DNA of 64,000 nucleotides from Deinococcus aquiradiocola (GCF_014646915.1 NZ_BMOE01000007.1:108431-172430), one strand, 5' to 3'; shown: positions 26,350 to 35,798, counted from the stretch's first letter. The notes: a model not told the origin generated them from the sequence alone. A program made the numbers and translations.

Positions 26350-27236
26350 CGTGCACCGTCCAGGTCCAGGCGCAGGCTGCACAGGCCGCGTCCCGTGCCG
26401 GCCTTCCCGCCGAACTGCGCGTAGCGGTGCGTGCCGATCCGGCCGAGCACCTCGGCGGGCGGGAGGGCGCGGCCGTCCCGGCTCGTCTCGGCGCGCATCA
26501 GGCCGAACAGGACCGTCTCGGCCGGGAGGGACTCCTCGTACCACAGGGCGCCCCGGTCGACCGTCTTGGTCTGCTCGTTCAGCCGGATCCGGGCGTTCAC
26601 CTCGGTGGCCAGTTCCGCCGCGAGGGACAGCTGGGTGTCGTCCAGCACGCACAGCCGCTGGCGCAGCGAGGTGGCCGCGTCCTCGTCCCCCAGCAGCGTG
26701 CCGAGCGCGGCTGCCCAGGCGTCGGCGGCCCTGACGTCGTCCGCGGCCGTCAGCTGCCAGTCGTCGAGCAGCACCGCGGCCGTCTTCGGGAGCTTCAGGA
26801 CGCTGTCGCCCGTCAGCAGCGCCTGCCCGGACGTGACCGTCGGGACGGCCGGGAGCGGGGCCGTGCCGCTCACCGCAGCGTCGCGCCGCAGCCGGGCGAG
26901 CAGCGCGGGGCTGGTGGCCCACGCCCACGTGCCGGCCACGGACCGGACCGGGAACAGCAGGAGGCGCGCGTCGGTGACGCTCAGGGCGCCCGCGAACTCA
27001 CTCGCGTGTCTGGGGTCGGGCCCGAAGACGGCCGCCTGGTCCTCGCGGCCGCCGAGCGCGTCCCGCAACACCCCACGGACGCTGCTGCCCGGCACGAACG
27101 GCAGGCCGGTCGCCCGTTCCCGCGTGACCGGCAGGTCGATGTCTCCCACGCCCTGCCCGGTCCCGGCATGCAGCGGCGTCAGGGCGTGGAGGGTGTAGAG
27201 GCGGGTGAGCGGCGCGGTCGGGGGAAGGATGGTCAT
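26346..27236 (-). CDS. cmr4: type III-B CRISPR backbone RNase Cmr4
   Basis: A 296-aa Cas7-family protein that forms the crRNA-bound backbone and cuts target RNA at 6-nt intervals. The N-terminal block YTLHALTPLHAGTGQGVGDI followed by DLPVTRERATGLPFVPGSSV is diagnostic; Asp34 in DLPV corresponds to the catalytic Asp of characterised Cmr4 proteins. The C-terminal Gly-rich GGKAGTGRGLCSL matches the family. It overlaps cmr1 by ATGA upstream and cmr5 by GTGA downstream. Nothing suggests loss of activity. Confidence 0.95.
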   Translation of the reverse strand: MTILPPTAPLTRLYTLHALTPLHAGTGQGVGDIDLPVTRERATGLPFVPGSSVRGVLRDALGGREDQAAVFGPDPRHASEFAGALSVTDARLLLFPVRSVAGTWAWATSPALLARLRRDAAVSGTAPLPAVPTVTSGQALLTGDSVLKLPKTAAVLLDDWQLTAADDVRAADAWAAALGTLLGDEDAATSLRQRLCVLDDTQLSLAAELATEVNARIRLNEQTKTVDRGALWYEESLPAETVLFGLMRAETSRDGRALPPAEVLGRIGTHRYAQFGGKAGTGRGLCSLRLDLDGAR

Positions 27237-28498
27237 TTGGTCGTCTCCTCGAGGAACTTCAGAAAGGCGGCGGGGATGTCAGGGTCGAACCGGGCCGGGT
27301 CGTCCTTCGGAGCGGGGACCTTGAGGGCCTCCGCTTCCTCCTTCGTCAGCAGGTGCTGCACGGCGTCGGTCCCGCGGAATTTTTTGAGGATCAGGTTCGA
27401 GAGCGGGTCGTTCCTGTGCGCGGCGCGCTGCAGGACGGTGGCGAGCAGCAGGCCGCCCGCGGCGGGTCGCAGCAGGACCGGGCTGGCGAGGCGGTCGGTG
27501 TTCTGGCCGCGCAGCGTCGTGTCGCCCGGGTCGCCCTGCCTGCTGTGGTCGTTCCGGTCGCCCTTGAACTGGAAGATGATCGGCAGGCCGAGGGCCGCGC
27601 GGGGGAACTTGCGTGCCTGGGTGACGGGCTGCGCGTGCGCCGGTGCGGCGTTGCCCGTCAGTCGCCGGATCTCGTCCGGTTCCGGCCAGTAACTGCGTCC
27701 CGCGTGCGACGTGCCGGGCCTGCGGAACTGCCGGAATTCCTGGTAGCGGTCCAGCGCCTCGTTCCAGGCGGACACCGCGTCCGGGTACCCGTCGACGATG
27801 ACAGTGCGTTCACGCCGGAGGTCGAGCTGCGACACGCCGGCCGGTGCGGTTCCCGCCAGGACGTGCCGGGCCAGTGACCGGCGCAGGTCGGCGGGCGATT
27901 CCGTCTGCCCGGTGACGGCCAGCGCTCCGAACCCGCGCCGCGTCCTCGCGCCCACCCCTCCGAAACTCACCCACGCCCACAGGGCCGCCTCCAGGTCGGC
28001 CCGCACGCCCTCGGCGTCCTGGTGGGGGGCGCTTCCCAGGCGGTCGTCGCTCACCGTGAGGGTCACCTGGAACCGGACGCCGCTGCGCATGGGGGCCGCG
28101 TCGATTCCCTGCCGGCGGTTCTCGGCGAAGGGAAAGGCGGCGTACGCGGGCGGCCGGACAGGGCGTCCCGGTGTGACTCCGGTGTTCAGGGTCGTCACCG
28201 TGACCTGCACGCGCGACGGGCCGACGTCCGCGCTGCCCTTGTCGAAGGTGGCGGCCGTCCCGAACAGCCACGCCTCGTCGCGCCGCATCTTCGCGAGGCC
28301 GTCCTTGCCGTAGCGGCCCGCACGGGTGGCGCGCCACCAGAAGCGCAGGTGACCGCGGACGCTCTTGGCACTGACCGGCTGCTGCTCGTCGAGGTGCCGC
28401 GCGACGGCGCCGCCGCCCACCATGGGGGTGATGATCTCCAGGTCCCGCGTCAGGTGCAGCCCGGAGTCGGTCTTCCGGTTCAGTTCGAAGCGTGTCAT
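27233..28498 (-). CDS. cmr1: type III-B CRISPR RAMP protein Cmr1
   Basis: A 421-aa protein. DLEIITPMVGGGAVARHLDE plus PVSAKSVRGHLRFWWRATRA is the Cmr1 hallmark ('TP.F.GGA......R..SIRG.LRFWWR'). A second RAMP half begins around residue 160 with AALWAWVSFGGVGARTRRGF, the conserved 'GG.G.R.RRGFG' block. Cmr1 caps the 3' end of the crRNA in the Cmr complex. The ATG at 28498 overlaps the cmr3 stop (ATGA) and the stop overlaps cmr4. The ribosome site is inside cmr3, as expected for coupled genes. Confidence 0.95.
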   Translation of the reverse strand: MTRFELNRKTDSGLHLTRDLEIITPMVGGGAVARHLDEQQPVSAKSVRGHLRFWWRATRAGRYGKDGLAKMRRDEAWLFGTAATFDKGSADVGPSRVQVTVTTLNTGVTPGRPVRPPAYAAFPFAENRRQGIDAAPMRSGVRFQVTLTVSDDRLGSAPHQDAEGVRADLEAALWAWVSFGGVGARTRRGFGALAVTGQTESPADLRRSLARHVLAGTAPAGVSQLDLRRERTVIVDGYPDAVSAWNEALDRYQEFRQFRRPGTSHAGRSYWPEPDEIRRLTGNAAPAHAQPVTQARKFPRAALGLPIIFQFKGDRNDHSRQGDPGDTTLRGQNTDRLASPVLLRPAAGGLLLATVLQRAAHRNDPLSNLILKKFRGTDAVQHLLTKEEAEALKVPAPKDDPARFDPDIPAAFLKFLEETTK

Positions 28499-29625
28499 TC
28501 GTCTCCCCACGCGCCCACCACGGCCAGACCCAGGCCGTCGAGGCGGTCCTGCTCGTTGTCGCTGACGGCACTCCACCAGGTGCGCTGCACCCACGCGCGG
28601 CGCTCCTCCGGCGTGCCGCCGAGGCTCAGGTGGTACACGCTGCCTTCCGGAGCGAGGCGCCGGGTGGGTTTCGGTGCGCGTTCCTTCAGGTCCCAGCCGC
28701 TGAGCGTGAGCGGGCGGCCGACGGCAGCCGCCCGCAGCACCGGCTGGACGACCGGGTCGTGGAGGAGCGTGAAGTCCTGGTCATGGACCGGCCGGGCGGG
28801 TTTCCAGCCGTCCCGGAACGCGGCCGGGGTGAGCAGCAGCACCCGTGCCCGGCCGGTGCGTGCCACGGCGTCCAGCACCCCGTCCGGGCAGGCGGGCCAG
28901 GTCGGGCCCTGTCCGGGACGCAGCACGCTGAGGCGCCGCTCCCCGCCGAACGGGACGGCGCCGGTCGGCAGTTCCGCGTTCGTGCGGAAACTCAGCCCGA
29001 AACGCTGCCCGGCACGGCCCGTGAACTCCAGGCCGCTCGTGCCGAAGAGCAGGCCCTCGGACGCCGTGCCGGTCGCGGGGTCCAGGCTGACGTGCGTCCG
29101 CTCGTCCTGGTCCAGCCGGACGCCGTCACCCAGCCGGACCTCCTTGCGTTCCAGCAGCCACGCCTCGAAGGCCGGCCACGGCCAGAACTGCGGGAGGACA
29201 CCGGGTTTCCCTTTCGGTTCACCGGACAGCACGAGCGGCAGGAGGTCCTCGGCGTCATTGTCGAGCAGCACGCCCGGTTCCGGCGCGGCCGGCTTCAGGC
29301 GGTGCAGCCGGGACGAGGACCGGTCACCGAGCAGGACGGCGTCCCGTGGGGCCGGAGCGTACAGGCGGGGGACGCCGTCGTCGTCACCGAGTTCGGTGAG
29401 CAGGGGGCCCTGCAGGGTGAGCGTCATCAGTTCGGGAATGCTCCGGGGGTCGAAGCTGCCGTTCCGGCTGCCGTGCAGGGTACGGATCAGGCCGATCAGC
29501 GTGGTGGGCGGCACGAACGGCAGGCTGCGGGCGCTGTCGCCCGGACCGAAGGCGCGGCCGTCGCGGATCAGCAGCGGGTCGTGCGGTTCCAGCAGGGTGG
29601 TCCGTGGATGGATGGGGTCCGGCAT
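28495..29625 (-). CDS. cmr3: type III-B CRISPR RAMP protein Cmr3 (Cas5 family)
   Basis: A 376-aa Cas5-type protein that holds the crRNA 5' tag beside Cmr2. LLEPHDPLLIRDGRAFGPGD followed by SLPFVPPTTLIGLIRTL is the conserved Cmr3 opening ('P.D....R...PF......' with a G-rich turn). The C-terminal GSVYHLSLGGTPEERRAW and the closing GLGLAVVGAW are also family-like. It starts 1 bp before the cmr2 stop region ends, so coupling is tight, and overlaps cmr1 by 4 bp. Confidence 0.92.
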   Translation of the reverse strand: MPDPIHPRTTLLEPHDPLLIRDGRAFGPGDSARSLPFVPPTTLIGLIRTLHGSRNGSFDPRSIPELMTLTLQGPLLTELGDDDGVPRLYAPAPRDAVLLGDRSSSRLHRLKPAAPEPGVLLDNDAEDLLPLVLSGEPKGKPGVLPQFWPWPAFEAWLLERKEVRLGDGVRLDQDERTHVSLDPATGTASEGLLFGTSGLEFTGRAGQRFGLSFRTNAELPTGAVPFGGERRLSVLRPGQGPTWPACPDGVLDAVARTGRARVLLLTPAAFRDGWKPARPVHDQDFTLLHDPVVQPVLRAAAVGRPLTLSGWDLKERAPKPTRRLAPEGSVYHLSLGGTPEERRAWVQRTWWSAVSDNEQDRLDGLGLAVVGAWGDE

Positions 29626-29626
29626 A

Positions 29627-31447
29627 TCAGCTCGCCTCCTGGGCGGTCGTGGCGGGCGGCATGAGGCCCGCCTGGGCCTGTGCGCGGGCGAACACCTGCG
29701 CCACGATCAGCTGGTCCGAGAGGGACCGCAGCGGCAGGTGCTCCCGGGCGGGCGCGCGCTCGACGACGTCCGTCACGCCCCCCTCGGCCGTCAGGAGGGC
29801 CGTCAGCGTGCCGCTCACGTCCTTCGTCAGCCAGGCCGCGCCCCGCTCCGCCTTCTTGCGCGCGAGGACCCGTTCGAGTTCCGCTGCGGCGAGCCCGGCC
29901 GGTGCGGACGCGCCCAGGTCCCTGGCGAGGACGCGCACGTCGTACGCGAGTTTGCCGGGCAGCGCGTCCTGCAGGAAGAACCCGCTCAGCGTCTGCAGCT
30001 GCCGGTCGAGCGCGCCCCAGTGGCCGCGCACGTGGAGCGGCGCGCCGCTGCGGCGGCGGAGCGTCACGGCGAGCGCGTTCTTGCCGGGGACGTCCTTGGC
30101 ACGCTTCTCGGTCTGCCGCACGGCCCGCAGGGTGTCCTGCAGCGGCGTGAGGAAGTGCGCGATCACGAGCCCGCCGCTCAGGGTGGCGTCCTCCCCGAAG
30201 TCCCCGAGATGCTGCCGGTAACTGCCTGCGAGGGCCGCCGCGCACGCGAGCGCCGTGTGCAGCGGCAGCAGGGCGAGCACGTCGTCCCCGCCCGCGTAGA
30301 TCAGGCTGCCCTGCGCGTCCCGCACGATCCGGCCCGCCTGCCCCGCGAACGCCGACAGGGCGCGCGACAGGGCCGCGTGCCGGTCCGGACCGCGGGCCGC
30401 CTCCCGGTCGATCAGGCTGCCCATGCTGTCCCCGTCCGCCTGGAAGACCGCGTAGTACGGGTCCGGCGGGACCGTCCCGAACACGGGCGTCGCGGCCGGA
30501 TGCGCGCGCAGGAACCGGTCGAGCGCCTCCTGCGCGCGGCGCTCGGCGGCCGCCGCGTCCGGCTGCCCCTCGACGAGTTCCCGTAACCGCGAGCCGTACA
30601 GCATCCGCCCGTCGTGCCGGCCGAGCACCCGGTCGCCGCCCACACGGGGATGCACGAGGTCACTCGACACCCCGACGTCCTCCAGGACCGCGAGGTACCT
30701 GTCCCAGTCGCGACGGACGGCATCCGGGTCGGCGAGCCCCAGCCGCGCGAGGTACGGCTGGGCCGCGACGTGCGAGGTGCTCATGAACCGCTGCTCGGCC
30801 ACCTCGCCGCGCAGGCCGAGCCGTTTGACGAGGCCGGGCGCGCACAGCTCCTCGCCCACCCCGATACCGGCCCGCGTCCTCGCCCCCTCGGAAAGCCGCT
30901 GGTACGTGACGCTCTCCCGCTGCCCGTCGAGCGCGGACTTCGGCACACCGGCGCCCCACGTGACCGGCGCGAAGTCACGGGTGTTCTTCCGGGCCGCCAG
31001 CGCCCGTTCCGCCTGCTGCCGCGCCTGCGCGTACCCGGCCGTCAGCTCCGCGGCCGCCCAGTAGCATTCGAGCAGGTCCTCCAGCTGCAGGGTCGCCCGG
31101 TCGTCCGGTCGGTCGAGCGGCCCGTGCGAGAACGCGTTCCGGGCCAGTGCCAGCACCGCGTCCCGCGCTGCCTGCACCGCCCGCTGCGCCAGGACGCGCA
31201 GGTCCTCCTCGGAGGCCGTGACGACGGCGAGGATCTTGTTGCTGACGTTCCCCCGCGCGTCCTCGCCGGCGTCGAGCGTCTCGGCCGCCGGGAAGATCAG
31301 CTGCGCGCCCTGGGCACGCAGGGCCTGCGCGGCCGCCAGGCTCGCCTGGGACAGCAGGTACGAGCCGAACCACAGGTCACGGGTCCGGCGGGAGGCCACG
31401 ATGAAATCCTGGACCGGGCCCAGGGACAGTGCGAACACGTACGTCAA
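29627..31447 (-). CDS. cmr2: Cas10/Cmr2, cyclase type without HD domain
   Basis: A 606-aa Cas10. LTYVFALSLGPVQDFIVASR followed by RTRDLWFGSYLLSQ is the start of the first palm domain, at the N-terminus; the HD nuclease domain that normally precedes it is absent. The second palm has YAVFQADGDSMGSL and the GGDD motif at residues 386-389 (IYAGGDDVLALLP), so cyclic oligoadenylate synthesis should be intact. Single-stranded DNase activity is not expected. TTG 31447 is chosen because GAGGTG lies upstream and the codon overlaps the can1 stop (TTGA). Two cA-sensing effectors (31444 and 41717) are consistent with a signalling-type complex. Confidence 0.94.
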   Translation of the reverse strand: MTYVFALSLGPVQDFIVASRRTRDLWFGSYLLSQASLAAAQALRAQGAQLIFPAAETLDAGEDARGNVSNKILAVVTASEEDLRVLAQRAVQAARDAVLALARNAFSHGPLDRPDDRATLQLEDLLECYWAAAELTAGYAQARQQAERALAARKNTRDFAPVTWGAGVPKSALDGQRESVTYQRLSEGARTRAGIGVGEELCAPGLVKRLGLRGEVAEQRFMSTSHVAAQPYLARLGLADPDAVRRDWDRYLAVLEDVGVSSDLVHPRVGGDRVLGRHDGRMLYGSRLRELVEGQPDAAAAERRAQEALDRFLRAHPAATPVFGTVPPDPYYAVFQADGDSMGSLIDREAARGPDRHAALSRALSAFAGQAGRIVRDAQGSLIYAGGDDVLALLPLHTALACAAALAGSYRQHLGDFGEDATLSGGLVIAHFLTPLQDTLRAVRQTEKRAKDVPGKNALAVTLRRRSGAPLHVRGHWGALDRQLQTLSGFFLQDALPGKLAYDVRVLARDLGASAPAGLAAAELERVLARKKAERGAAWLTKDVSGTLTALLTAEGGVTDVVERAPAREHLPLRSLSDQLIVAQVFARAQAQAGLMPPATTAQEAS

Positions 31448-33405
31448 GACACACCTCGGTCGAGTGAGAAGAACGCCGGAAGGTCCTCCGGGAACCGTCG
31501 GACGTTGGCCGGCTGGGGGGTCGGGTGTTTCGGGGACAGGCTCCACACGCTGAACGCGGCGCCGAGCGTGCCGGAACGGCGGACCGCTTCCGTCCAGGCG
31601 TGTCCGGGCGGATCGCCGGTCGCCCGGTACCCGCCGACGATCAGGGCGTGGGCGTGCAGGCCGCTGAGCCGCTCGGCGAGTTCGGAGGTCTGCAGCGTCT
31701 CACCCTCCGACTGCACGCCTTTGAGCAGGTCCCGTTTGGTCTCCATGAGCAGCAGGCGGCCGTCGTCGAGGACCGCGATGCCGTCCACCTCCCGCTCGAA
31801 GCCCTCCGGCCGGTGCGGGGACGGGAAGATCAGTTTCGTCGCCCAGCGCAGGTGCCGGACACGGCCCTGCGGTAACGCGTCCACCAGCCCGCGGATGCTG
31901 AGGTACTCCGCGGCGAGGCCCTCGTTGGCGGTCGCCGACGTGAACTGCCCGGGGAAGTGCCGCTCGACCTGCCGGCGGAACGCCGCGGCGTGCTCGTCGG
32001 TCATGCGCACGAACAGGTGCTCGGCGGCCTTCAGCACGGACGGGACGCCTGCGGGGACGGGAAGGCTCGACTTGATCTGCACGCCCCGTACCTGCAGTTC
32101 CTGCTCGAGGCTCAGGTGCCAGCCGGGCTCCCGTCCGTCCCCGACCCGCTGCTGCTGGGTGAACTCGGTGCGGACCGGGCGGACGGCGCGCGTGTTCGCG
32201 GCCCACTTCAGGGCGTGCAGGGCGAGCGCCTTCGTGCCGCCCGTCAGGTTGAGGGTGAGGTGCGCGTCCGGGTGTGCGTCCGCGATCCGCGTGAGCGCCT
32301 GCGCGAGCAGGTGCGGGGTGTTCTCGTCGATCCGGACGGTCCGCACCTCGCTGCCCGCCAGCTGCGGCGCGGCACTCAGGCCCGCCCGGACGTTCTCCGC
32401 CGTCCGCTGAACGCCGGCCGTGCCGAGCAGGTACACCCGGTCCGGCACCTCCTCCTGCGCCTGAATCCCGATGATGCCCGGCATCGGCTGCGCGCCGAGC
32501 AGCACCACGTACACCCGGCGCGTGGACGCGTCGGCCGCGGCGTCTTCCCGGGAGGGGGCCGTGGCCGACGCGTCCGGCCAGCGGAGCGGTTCGGGACGCC
32601 ACTCGCCGCGGTCCGACACGATGCTCGCCCCGAGCTCCTGCTGAACGTACTCCAGCAGGCCGTCCCCGGACTGCGCCGGCACGAAGTCCGGCATGTAGAG
32701 CACCGGGGTCGCCAGCTGACCGCCGAGGTCCCGGGTGAGCCGGGCGAGCAGCCGCGCCCGTTCGTACCGGCTCCCCTGGAGGCGCATCGCCGGCGCGTCC
32801 CACACGACGTACAGGTGACTGTTCTGCGTGACCAGCCACGCGCCGAGCGGCCCCTTTTGATAACGGGCGTCGAGGGCGGGCACCTGCACGAACGGCACCT
32901 GCGACGGCACCTGCAGGATCCGGGCGAGCGACTCGGGCATGCGCCGCGCCGACAGCGTCACCTGCTTCAGGCGCCGGACGGCGGCCGGGAGGTACAGCTC
33001 CACGTAATCCCGCGTCGTCAGGTGCACCTGCACCCTGCAGGGTTCGTCCCTCGTGACGTCGTGGACCACGAGTCGGCTGCCGTGCGCGTCGACCGTGAAC
33101 ACGTCCGCGCCGTCCTGCAGGGCCCGGGCGAACAGCGGCGCGACCGACGGTTTGCTGCCGCCCGTGAGGTTCAGGGTGCAGTCCGCCAGCGAAATGCCCT
33201 GCAGGTCTGCGAGCGTGCCGGTCCGGACGCGCGCGCCTCGGGCCAGCAGCCAGTCCTGCAGCGCCTGCTGACGGGCGTGGACCAGGTCGTCCCTCGGCGG
33301 GTCGAGCAGCAGCAGCGTCTCCGTGCCGCGCCCGTGCCGGGCGTGCAGGAACCCGAGTGCCACCGGGGCCGGGTCGTTGCCGACCGTCGCGACGTGCATG
33401 ACCAT
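31444..33405 (-). CDS. can1: Can1-type CRISPR ancillary nuclease (two CARF domains)
   Basis: A 653-aa protein whose order matches Can1 of Thermus: CARF1 (residues about 1-140, with LNLTGGSKPS at 79-88), a nuclease-like domain (about 145-295), CARF2 (about 298-440, with LNLTGGTKAL at 385-394), then a PD-(D/E)XK nuclease (about 470-640) with EVDG at 539-542 and METK at 554-557. Can1 binds cyclic tetra-adenylate between its CARF domains and nicks DNA. It is translated just before cmr2, overlapping it (TTGA), so effector and signal source are co-expressed. The start at ATG 33405 or 33399 is uncertain; the ribosome site is weak. Confidence 0.87.
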   Translation of the reverse strand: MVMHVATVGNDPAPVALGFLHARHGRGTETLLLLDPPRDDLVHARQQALQDWLLARGARVRTGTLADLQGISLADCTLNLTGGSKPSVAPLFARALQDGADVFTVDAHGSRLVVHDVTRDEPCRVQVHLTTRDYVELYLPAAVRRLKQVTLSARRMPESLARILQVPSQVPFVQVPALDARYQKGPLGAWLVTQNSHLYVVWDAPAMRLQGSRYERARLLARLTRDLGGQLATPVLYMPDFVPAQSGDGLLEYVQQELGASIVSDRGEWRPEPLRWPDASATAPSREDAAADASTRRVYVVLLGAQPMPGIIGIQAQEEVPDRVYLLGTAGVQRTAENVRAGLSAAPQLAGSEVRTVRIDENTPHLLAQALTRIADAHPDAHLTLNLTGGTKALALHALKWAANTRAVRPVRTEFTQQQRVGDGREPGWHLSLEQELQVRGVQIKSSLPVPAGVPSVLKAAEHLFVRMTDEHAAAFRRQVERHFPGQFTSATANEGLAAEYLSIRGLVDALPQGRVRHLRWATKLIFPSPHRPEGFEREVDGIAVLDDGRLLLMETKRDLLKGVQSEGETLQTSELAERLSGLHAHALIVGGYRATGDPPGHAWTEAVRRSGTLGAAFSVWSLSPKHPTPQPANVRRFPEDLPAFFSLDRGVS

Positions 33406-33537
33406 CTCAGGTCCCACCCGGGCGGGATGCGAGCGGCGGAGGGAGGAGGGGTATCGGCATGGGTCTCCAGTGGTTGCGTGGGGGAGAGGAGGGCCTCCCT
33501 GCGCCTTCCGGCGCGTGGAGGGTGTGGGCGGCGCGGC

Positions 33538-34311
33538 TCACCGGACCTCGCTGAGCGTCGCGCCGAGCCCGTACATGGTTTTCGCGCCGGTGCCGGCGAA
33601 CGGTGCCAGGCGCGAGAGGGCCGCGAGCGCCTCGCCGCTGCGTTCGCGCGCGACCGTCACCTCGGTCCGTCCCGTGAACGCCCGCAGGCTCGCGCGGCGG
33701 CGGGCGCCGGGCACGTCCAGCATGACCGGTCGCGTCGTGTCGGCGCGCAGGCGCAGGTCGTCCGTCAGGTTCGCCCACACCTCGCGTCCGAACGGTCGCG
33801 GCGCGAACGCGTTCCATCGGCGCAGCAGCCCGTGGTAGATCAGCGTCGGGCGCGGTTCGCCGAGCGTGCGTTCGCCGCTGCGCAGCGCGGTCGGCGTCAG
33901 GAACGTCAGGTGCGCCTCGCTCGCCGTTCCGCCGAGCAGCGTGTCGTACGTGAACTGGCTGATCGACTGGCCCACGACGCGTCCGGCGAGGCGCGCCTCG
34001 CCGGACGCCGACGTCGGCAGCGGGAGCGGCAGCCCGGGCAGCGTCGCGTCGCGCAGCAGGTCCAGCAGGGTGTCGTCGAGGCAGTTCACGCGGAGCTGCA
34101 CGGTCCGCGCGTCACCGGCGAGCACGCCACCGAACCCGTCGTGACGGCCGGTGTGCTGGGACACCGGACTGAGCTGAGCGTCGTGCAGCGCACGGGCCAG
34201 CGCCGGGTCGGCGTTCCCGATCAGGCCGTACAGCACGGCGTGCAGCGCGAGCATCGGGTTCCTCGGGGCGGGTCGGTCCAGCTGGTAGGTGAGGTGCAGG
34301 GTGGCAGGCAA
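33538..34311 (-). CDS. cas6: CRISPR repeat endoribonuclease Cas6
   Basis: A 257-aa RAMP nuclease that cuts the repeat to leave the 8-nt 5' tag. The family signs are LTFLTPTALRSGERTLGEPR in the second half and the C-terminal Gly-rich loop FAGTGAKTMYGLGATLSEV. The TTG at 34311 is chosen because GGAGGACCC sits directly upstream (complement of 34312-34320); the ATG at 34341 lacks one. It would process all three arrays, which share one repeat. It follows cas2 by 57 bp and precedes can1 by 132 bp. Confidence 0.92.
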   Translation of the reverse strand: MPATLHLTYQLDRPAPRNPMLALHAVLYGLIGNADPALARALHDAQLSPVSQHTGRHDGFGGVLAGDARTVQLRVNCLDDTLLDLLRDATLPGLPLPLPTSASGEARLAGRVVGQSISQFTYDTLLGGTASEAHLTFLTPTALRSGERTLGEPRPTLIYHGLLRRWNAFAPRPFGREVWANLTDDLRLRADTTRPVMLDVPGARRRASLRAFTGRTEVTVARERSGEALAALSRLAPFAGTGAKTMYGLGATLSEVR

Positions 34312-34368
34312 GGGTCCTCCAGAGAGCATCGGCAACAGCACATGAACGGTGGTGAGGCGGAAGGAACG

Positions 34369-34638
34369 TCAGATCACGGTCACGGCGGAACGCCTCAGCA
34401 CCTCCGGCGCTCCGCCCAGCGCGTGGCGCGAGCCTGTCGCCGCGTACACGAGCACGCTGTCCTCCGGGGCGATCAAGCGCTCCACCGCCCGCAGGCAGCG
34501 GGCCAGCGCGGCGGCGTCCAGCAGCAGCTCGAACACGCTGCGCTGCACCCGCCGGCCGCGCCGGGAGAGCAGCGCGGCAAGCTGCCGCCGCCGACGCGGG
34601 CACGGCGAGTCATACGACACCACGTACAGCGTCAGCAC
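34369..34638 (-). CDS. cas2: CRISPR adaptation protein Cas2
   Basis: An 89-aa ferredoxin-fold protein: MLTLYVVSYDSPCPRRRRQL with Asp10 conserved, then RVQRSVFELLLDAAAL, the usual 'VQ.SVFE' strand. Cas2 dimers bridge Cas1 dimers during spacer integration. It is the first gene of the effector operon here, about 10 kb from cas1, instead of being adjacent to it. No other cas2 is visible near cas1, so this copy must serve the RT-Cas1 module if the system is functional. Confidence 0.92.
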   Translation of the reverse strand: MLTLYVVSYDSPCPRRRRQLAALLSRRGRRVQRSVFELLLDAAALARCLRAVERLIAPEDSVLVYAATGSRHALGGAPEVLRRSAVTVI

Positions 34639-34820
34639 GCGCCGCCCCCAGGGTCCGGACGTGGCCGGACCACGCGCGGTTCATCCGCTCCCGCTTCACC
34701 CGCTCGCTCCGTTCACAGTGCCTCCGGCATGACGCCTGTTCTCATGGACTCCTATTCTGGCGGACGGAATTCCGCACGTGGGCTGCACTTGAGGTGCCGC
34801 CGCGGACCGGTGACGGCCGC

Positions 34821-35798
34821 TCAGCGGACCGTGACGGTGAACGGCAGGGTCAGCTGCACGTCGCTTCTGCCGGGGGCCGAGACGGTGAAGGTGACGTGGC
34901 CGGTCACGTCCGTCCCGACCGGCGGGCGCGACGTGAAGGTGAGCTGCAGGCATCCCTGGGCATTGATGGCGTTGTACATGTGGTCGAAGTAGTCTTTCAG
35001 CTGCGCGGCGTCGCTGGCCTTCTGGAAGAGCCCGCCGGTGCGGCTGGCGATCTGTTCGAGCGCCGTGAAGTTCAGCGTGTCGGTGCTGTCGAGCCCCACG
35101 GCGTACACCCGTACGCCGGTCTTCGCGGCGGCCGCGATCACCGCCGAGGGCGAGGTCAGGGACGTGCTGGAATTGTCGTCCCCGTCGGTCAGCACGAGGA
35201 CGCTCCTGTTGCTTCCTCCGCTGGCCGAGAGCAGGGTGCCCGCGTCACCGATGGCGTCGTACAGCGGCGTCCCGGAGCCGGCGAAGGTGGCGCGCTCGAC
35301 CGCCGCGCTCAGCAGCGCCTTGTCGCTGGTGAAGTCCTGCCACTGGTGCGCGACCTGCAGGCCGGCGCTCGCGGCGGTCCCGTCGTCGAAGGACAGGACG
35401 GCCGCACGGTCCTTCGGGGTCATGCGGTCCACGAAGGTCTGGGCGGCCTGCTGGCGGAGGTTGCCGGGGTCGGTGTCGGCCATGCTGCCGGTGCTGTCGA
35501 GGGTGATGGCGGTGGTGAGGACGTCCTGCGACTGGATCTGTCCGCACACCTGTGCGGTGGCCGCGCCGGCACTGAGGTCCGTCACGCGCGGCAGGGTGAG
35601 GGTGCCGGTCCGGACGATCCCCTGGGTGCCGTCGAGCGCGCTGACGCCCAGCTGATAGGTGCTGGCGTCGATCACGCGCACCCCGTTCAGGGTGGCGCTC
35701 GCGGCCGCAGGGGGATCCGGCACGACCTTGTCATTGCAGGCGGCAAGCAGCAGCGGGAGGCTCAGGAAGACGAGGGCGGTACGGAAACGGTCGGTCAT
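34821..35798 (-). CDS. von Willebrand factor A domain lipoprotein
   Basis: A 325-aa protein. MTDRFRTALVFLSLPLLLAACND is a lipoprotein signal (lipobox LAAC) and AGGAGTTCCC precedes the ATG at 35798. A vWFA domain spans about residues 95-275: the MIDAS motif DSTGSMAD, then SGTPLYDAIGDA and VLVLTDGDDNSS. A beta domain with VTGHVTFTVSAPGRSDV closes it. Metal-dependent ligand binding at the cell surface is the usual role. It lies upstream of cas2 on the same strand but has no evident functional tie to CRISPR. Confidence 0.85.
   Translation of the reverse strand: MTDRFRTALVFLSLPLLLAACNDKVVPDPPAAASATLNGVRVIDASTYQLGVSALDGTQGIVRTGTLTLPRVTDLSAGAATAQVCGQIQSQDVLTTAITLDSTGSMADTDPGNLRQQAAQTFVDRMTPKDRAAVLSFDDGTAASAGLQVAHQWQDFTSDKALLSAAVERATFAGSGTPLYDAIGDAGTLLSASGGSNRSVLVLTDGDDNSSTSLTSPSAVIAAAAKTGVRVYAVGLDSTDTLNFTALEQIASRTGGLFQKASDAAQLKDYFDHMYNAINAQGCLQLTFTSRPPVGTDVTGHVTFTVSAPGRSDVQLTLPFTVTVR

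Noticed and set aside
25966..26928. 320-codon reading of cmr5
   Set aside because: The first 190 codons are an out-of-frame reading of cmr4; only the last 127 codons from GTG 26349 are Cmr5.
28022..30586. 854-codon plus-strand frame across cmr1, cmr3 and cmr2
   Set aside because: Opposite strand of well-supported cmr genes; Arg/Pro/Ser-rich low complexity typical of high-GC shadow frames.
31957..34992. 1011-codon plus-strand frame across can1, cas6 and cas2
   Set aside because: Antisense to three recognised genes with normal starts; no domain.
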